A DNA stretch of 64,000 nucleotides from Anaerolineae bacterium (GTDB lineage Bacteria; Chloroflexota; Anaerolineae; Anaerolineales; Anaerolineaceae). The DNA is taken from positions 124,001 through 188,000 of the forward strand of contig JABUFD010000004.1 of assembly GCA_013314735.1 (NCBI GenBank). Direction: 5' to 3'. The first letter of the stretch is position 1. Each line of letters opens with the position of its first letter. Positions 60,573-64,000 of this stretch are shown one piece after another. The notes beneath the pieces were generated by a model, which worked only from the letters and a program-made list of their open reading frames with translations, was not told the origin of the DNA and searched no databases. The position numbers and the translations under genes were made by a program.

Positions 60573-62102
60573 GTGAAACAGGATCAGCAGAAAATTTTGT
60601 TCCTACTACAACCCACCCGCGCCAGCATCCTCGCTGTGTTTCTCGTGTTCATCATCGGTGCAGTCGGGGTGCGCTTGATCGACCGCAACGATCTTCCTCT
60701 GGATTATGCCGCCACCCGCCAGATGCATTCGTTCCTGATCGCCCGGGAATTTTATTACCGCATGGATACACCCAATACGCTGGCCATGCCCCAGGACCTG
60801 CGCCAGTTTGGCATCATGACCGGTTCAGTCGAACCGCGCATCGAACCGCCGCTGATGGAATATGCCACCGCCCTGGTGTATGCCGTCTTCGACCGTGAGA
60901 TCATGCTGGCGCCGCGGCTGCTGTCGATCCTGTTCTGGGTTATCGGTGGCATTCCGATCTTCCTGCTGGGCAGACGCCTGATGAGCCTGAACGGTGCTTT
61001 TGTCGCCCTGGCACTGTACCTGTTCCTTCCGTACGGGGTGGTGTACAGCCGCACCTTCCAGCCGGACCCCATGGCCATCATGTTCATGCTGTGGGCCTGG
61101 TATTTTCAAATCCGCTGGTCACAGGAGAAAACCTGGAAAAGTACCGTTCTTGCCGGCAGCTTTACCGGCATTGCAGTCCTTGTGAAAGCCACCTCGCTCT
61201 TCTTTGTCGGCTTCCCAATCGCCGTACTCGTGCTGATGAACGGCATCAAGCCGGCACTCAAGAACCGCCAGGTATACCTGATGGCAGCCCTCTCCCTGGC
61301 TCCGGCAGTTGTTTTCAATTTGGTCAGCGCCACCCTTGGCGGTAATGCTGAATCGATCTTTGACAGCCGCTTCTATCCCGGGTTGTTTATTCAGCCCGGT
61401 TGGTACGGTGACTGGCTGGCACTCGCCAAGAACGCCGTCAGCTATCACTTCCTCGTCCTCTCCCTGATCGGCATTGCGTTGGCTGAACAGAAAGCGGTGC
61501 GCGACTTCCTCCTGTCGCTGTGGACGGCGTACATCGCTTTCGGATTCACCTTTGCGTACCACATCTATACGCATGATTATTACCATCAGCCATTGGTCCC
61601 ATTGGCTGCACTGAGTGTCGGGCTGGCGGTATCAACCGCCGCCACCGCGCTGAAACCCAATTCAATAAAGCTGTTTACCAGGATTGTCCTGGCAGCCGCA
61701 TTCCTGGCGGCGGTTGCATTCGGCATCCGTACCAGCCGCGGTATGATGGTGGGTGAGAATTATCAGCACGAAGCCCAATACTGGGCGGAACTCGGGCAAA
61801 AGATTGGCACCCAACCCAAAGTGGTCGCTCTCACCCATGATTACGGCTACCGCCTGAGCTATTGGGGCGGCGTCTATGCCCGCCTGTGGCCCAGTGGCGG
61901 TGATATCGCCGCCCGTGAACTGACCGGGTCCAACCCGGACGATTTCCTGGCATGGTTCAACACACAGACAGAGGGATATGACCTGTTTCTGGTTACTCTT
62001 CTCGGCGACCTGGAACGACAACCCGACTTGAAAGCGCACCTGTTCGCCAATTACTCCTACGAATCTGGCGACGGCTGGTACCTGTTTGATTTGCGGAAAT
62101 GA
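60573..62102 (+). CDS. ArnT/GT39-like membrane glycosyltransferase
   Basis: 509 residues from the GTG at 60573, which has GGAGG at the right distance; an ATG at 60561 is also in frame. About eleven transmembrane helices. The first extracytoplasmic loop has DRNDLPLDYAATRQ and VEPRIEPPLMEY, in line with the acidic motif of GT-C enzymes such as ArnT and PMT. It probably transfers a sugar from a lipid carrier to an envelope acceptor. Substrates unknown. The C-terminal 80 residues form a soluble tail. Confidence 0.8.
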   Translation: MKQDQQKILFLLQPTRASILAVFLVFIIGAVGVRLIDRNDLPLDYAATRQMHSFLIAREFYYRMDTPNTLAMPQDLRQFGIMTGSVEPRIEPPLMEYATALVYAVFDREIMLAPRLLSILFWVIGGIPIFLLGRRLMSLNGAFVALALYLFLPYGVVYSRTFQPDPMAIMFMLWAWYFQIRWSQEKTWKSTVLAGSFTGIAVLVKATSLFFVGFPIAVLVLMNGIKPALKNRQVYLMAALSLAPAVVFNLVSATLGGNAESIFDSRFYPGLFIQPGWYGDWLALAKNAVSYHFLVLSLIGIALAEQKAVRDFLLSLWTAYIAFGFTFAYHIYTHDYYHQPLVPLAALSVGLAVSTAATALKPNSIKLFTRIVLAAAFLAAVAFGIRTSRGMMVGENYQHEAQYWAELGQKIGTQPKVVALTHDYGYRLSYWGGVYARLWPSGGDIAARELTGSNPDDFLAWFNTQTEGYDLFLVTLLGDLERQPDLKAHLFANYSYESGDGWYLFDLRK

Positions 62103-62112
62103 CGTCGAATGC

Positions 62113-62490
62113 TTACAGCAGCTTCTCGCTGCCGGAATAGATTTCTTCCACAACCAGCACCGCCGCAGCATGGCCGGGGAACCGCGCCGGGTTCCAGCTT
62201 TTCATTGCTTCAAACACTTCACCTTCGGTATGGTAGTGCAATGTGCCTTTCACCTGGTAGGTCTTACGGTCTTTGGTCATGAACAGGATCGATCCCTTGC
62301 TGCCGGTAAAGATATTGGCACGGGTTTTGTCAAAATAGTTGTCCGCTACGACCAGCCGGTCTTCCCCAAAGTGGCTGACCGATGAGGCATAAATCGCATT
62401 GGGCATGCCATTCGCGTCGACCGTGGTCAGGATCACCGGTACCTGACGTTGTTCCCAGGCCTGCAAAATGGATTCGGGTATCACAGCCAT
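62113..62490 (-). CDS. FMN-binding split-barrel (pyridoxamine 5'-phosphate oxidase-like) protein
   Basis: 125 residues. VPVILTTVDANGMPNAIYASSVS, DRLVVADNYFDKTRANI and KGSILFMTKDRKTYQVKGT follow the PNPOx-like flavin-binding fold. Such small proteins bind FMN, F420 or heme. The substrate is unknown. AAGGAGTGATG lies before the start. Convergent with the GT39-like gene. Confidence 0.87.
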   Translation of the reverse strand: MAVIPESILQAWEQRQVPVILTTVDANGMPNAIYASSVSHFGEDRLVVADNYFDKTRANIFTGSKGSILFMTKDRKTYQVKGTLHYHTEGEVFEAMKSWNPARFPGHAAAVLVVEEIYSGSEKLL

Positions 62491-62565
62491 ACATCACTCC
62501 TTGCTTTTTATCATGGGGCAATAGTAGTATACCAATGGTTTCCTGCAAACGTCCCAACGTGGAAT

Positions 62566-62571
62566 GGGTAT
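62566..62571 (+). promoter_or_regulatory. -10 box of the aldo/keto reductase gene
   Basis: TATAAT at about 62568-62573 in GGGTATAATC, roughly 50 bases before the start at 62621, with AGGAGGATC as ribosome site. No clear -35. Confidence 0.45.
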
Positions 62572-62620
62572 AATCTAGTTAACTGTTTACCAGTCTGGTC
62601 AAATATCATAGGAGGATCAT

Positions 62621-63625
62621 ATGCAATATCGAACCCTGGGAAACACCGGTATGCAGGTTTCTCAACTTTGCTTTGGCACCATGTCGTTTGGCGGAGATGC
62701 CGATGAGGAAACATCAATCGCCATGTTCAACCGCTGCCGCGATGCCGGTATTAACTTTTTTGACTGCGCCAATGTCTACCAGCACGGCCTGGCGGAGGAA
62801 ATCCTCGGAAAATGTATTCAGGGTATCCGCCATGAACTGGTGATCACCTCGAAATTCCGCTTCCCCATGGGAGATGGTCCCAACCAGAGCGGCGCTTCGC
62901 GCAAGCACATCCTGCGCGAAATCGAGCAAACCCTCAACCGCCTCGACACCGATTACCTTGATCTGTATTTCATCCACCGTTTTGATGAACGCACCCCGCT
63001 GGAGGAAACCCTGCGCGCGCTGGATGACCTGGTGCAGGCCGGGATGATCCTCTACCCGGCAGTCAGCAACTTTGCCGCCTGGCAGATTGCGAAAGCGCTG
63101 GGCCTTTCCGCCCTGCATGGTTGGGCACGTTTTGAGTGTATCCAACCCATGTACAACCTGCTCAAACGCCAGGCCGAGGTGGAAATCCTGCCGCTGGCCC
63201 AATCGGAAAAATTGGGCGTGATCCCCTACAGCCCGATGGCCGGCGGTTACCTGAGCGGTAAATACAGTTCCAGCAATATGCCGGAAACAGGCCGCCTGGT
63301 GTCGAATACCATGTACAGCACCCGCTACGGCGCCGATTGGATGATCCACGCTGTTGATGCCTTTTCTGCCAAAGCCAGGGAAATGGGGGTTCGCCCCGCC
63401 AGCCTGGCAGTAGCCTGGGTCGGCAGCCATCCGGCGGTCACCGCCCCCATCATCGGCGCCCGTAACCTGGCGCAGCTGGAAGATTCGCTGAATTCCATCC
63501 AGGTTCCGATGACGCCGGAGCTGCGCAAGGAACTCTCCGAACTCACACCCGAACCGCCCCCCGCCACCGACCGCAGCGAGGAAAACACCAGCGCCAATTA
63601 CACTCAGGTACTGGCAAAGAAGTAA
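62621..63625 (+). CDS. Aldo/keto reductase
   Basis: 334 residues; AGGAGG lies 7 bases before the ATG. MQYRTLGNTGMQVSQLCFGTMSFGG is the standard AKR start. Catalytic residues: Asp in INFFDCANVY, Tyr53-type in the same segment, Lys in ITSKFRF and His in LYFIHRFD. The C-terminal NADPH site is IIGARNLAQLEDSL. It reduces aldehydes or ketones with NADPH; the substrate is open. Confidence 0.93.
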   Translation: MQYRTLGNTGMQVSQLCFGTMSFGGDADEETSIAMFNRCRDAGINFFDCANVYQHGLAEEILGKCIQGIRHELVITSKFRFPMGDGPNQSGASRKHILREIEQTLNRLDTDYLDLYFIHRFDERTPLEETLRALDDLVQAGMILYPAVSNFAAWQIAKALGLSALHGWARFECIQPMYNLLKRQAEVEILPLAQSEKLGVIPYSPMAGGYLSGKYSSSNMPETGRLVSNTMYSTRYGADWMIHAVDAFSAKAREMGVRPASLAVAWVGSHPAVTAPIIGARNLAQLEDSLNSIQVPMTPELRKELSELTPEPPPATDRSEENTSANYTQVLAKK

Positions 63626-63788
63626 CACCTGTCAACCCTGTTTTTTGCATCAAATCAGGTTTTCTGTTTATAATCAAAAAGCTCTGTTCCTTCCAGTGCG
63701 GAACAGGAGCCATGATTAATTCAGGAAACACAAACAACCGATATTCACTTCTCCGAACACAACCCTCTCTGGCAGAAAGGATTCCCGC

Positions 63789-64000
63789 ATGGCAGATATA
63801 ACCGGTACGATGATGGGGCGATACCAGATCCTCGAAAAATTGGGGGAAGGCGGTATGGCGGCCGTTTACAAAGCATTCGATACCCGTCTGGAACGCGAAG
63901 TGGCGCTGAAAGTGATCACCGACACCCGCCAGGGTTCGGAACACTTCCTCAAGCGTTTTGAACGCGAAGCCAAATCCCTCGCCAAACTGTCGCATCCCAA
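63789..64000 (+). CDS. Serine/threonine protein kinase, N-terminal part (cut by right edge)
   Basis: The ATG at 63789 starts MADITGTMMGRYQILEKLG, followed by the glycine-rich loop LGEGGMAAVYKAFD and the ATP-binding Lys in VALKVIT; the alpha-C Glu is in FEREAKSLAKL. This is a Hanks-type (PknB-like) kinase whose catalytic loop lies beyond the window. A TATAAT box (63669-63674, in TTTATAATC) lies about 115 bases upstream. Confidence 0.92.
   Translation, partial: MADITGTMMGRYQILEKLGEGGMAAVYKAFDTRLEREVALKVITDTRQGSEHFLKRFEREAKSLAKLSHP

Noticed and set aside
1-64000. CRISPR arrays, prophage or insertion sequences
   Set aside because: No regularly spaced direct repeats, transposase, integrase or phage structural genes were seen in the window.

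Overview
The window looks like a chromosome segment from an anaerobic member of the Chloroflexota, probably class Anaerolineae. This is inferred from gene content and protein style; no database search was possible. Supporting signs are a ferredoxin-dependent 2-oxoacid oxidoreductase operon, a LexA operator of the GAAC-N4-GTTC type, many multi-TM/GGDEF proteins, an Anaerolineae-like repeat, and an information-processing cluster with Gram-positive-style RNA regulation. Base composition is moderately GC-rich, with an AT-richer patch at about 31.3-32.5 kb. No prophage, insertion sequence or CRISPR array was seen.

Layout. 0-3.7 kb: end of aspartate-semialdehyde dehydrogenase, an overlapping HAD-like gene, a URO-D-like gene and an FmdB zinc ribbon. 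4-4.8 kb: lexA with a perfect operator inside its promoter. 4.9-11.9 kb, all on the minus strand: miaB, then tRNA-Thr(TGT), tRNA-Tyr, tRNA-Thr(GGT), tuf, rpmG, tRNA-Trp, secE, nusG, rplK, rplA, rplJ, rplL. This block carries tandem promoters, two L1-stalk mimics (before rplK and before rplA) and an L10 leader followed by an attenuator hairpin. 12.2-18.9 kb: small metabolic genes, then a Wzz-like membrane protein overlapping an MFS transporter. 18.8-24.7 kb: MscS channel, phosphofructokinase, and a divergent LacI regulator/GH127 glycosidase pair with an operator on each side. 24.8-33.3 kb: a GGDEF protein, a hotdog thioesterase, two paralogous MFS genes separated by a ClC channel fragment, a Tat-type lipoprotein and an FRG-domain protein. 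33.3-35.4 kb: greA-lysS. 35.4-36.1 kb: a repeat-bearing intergenic stretch.

36-43 kb: the four-gene 2-oxoacid:ferredoxin oxidoreductase operon, glgC, convergent rnhB-ybaK, and mgtE. 43-53 kb: a Pr6Pr-like membrane protein, a degenerate GGDEF protein, a sulfatase, tRNA-Gly and tRNA-Cys, a CobW GTPase, a SprT-like metalloprotease, an AEC transporter, an AhpD-like protein, a SIMPL lipoprotein and a membrane protein built from a repeated module. 53-64 kb: Memo-like protein overlapping priA, small genes, a tryptophanase-family lyase, an aminoglycoside 6-adenylyltransferase-like protein, a GT39-type transferase, an FMN split-barrel protein, an aldo/keto reductase and the start of a Ser/Thr kinase.

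The most striking signal is in front of the tryptophanase-family gene. A good promoter is followed by a 27-codon leader peptide with five tyrosine codons, a region able to pair with the downstream hairpin, and an intrinsic terminator: the parts of a tyrosine-responsive attenuator. A second theme is leaderless expression: several genes have a TATAAT-like -10 box only 6-9 bases before the start codon and no Shine-Dalgarno sequence.
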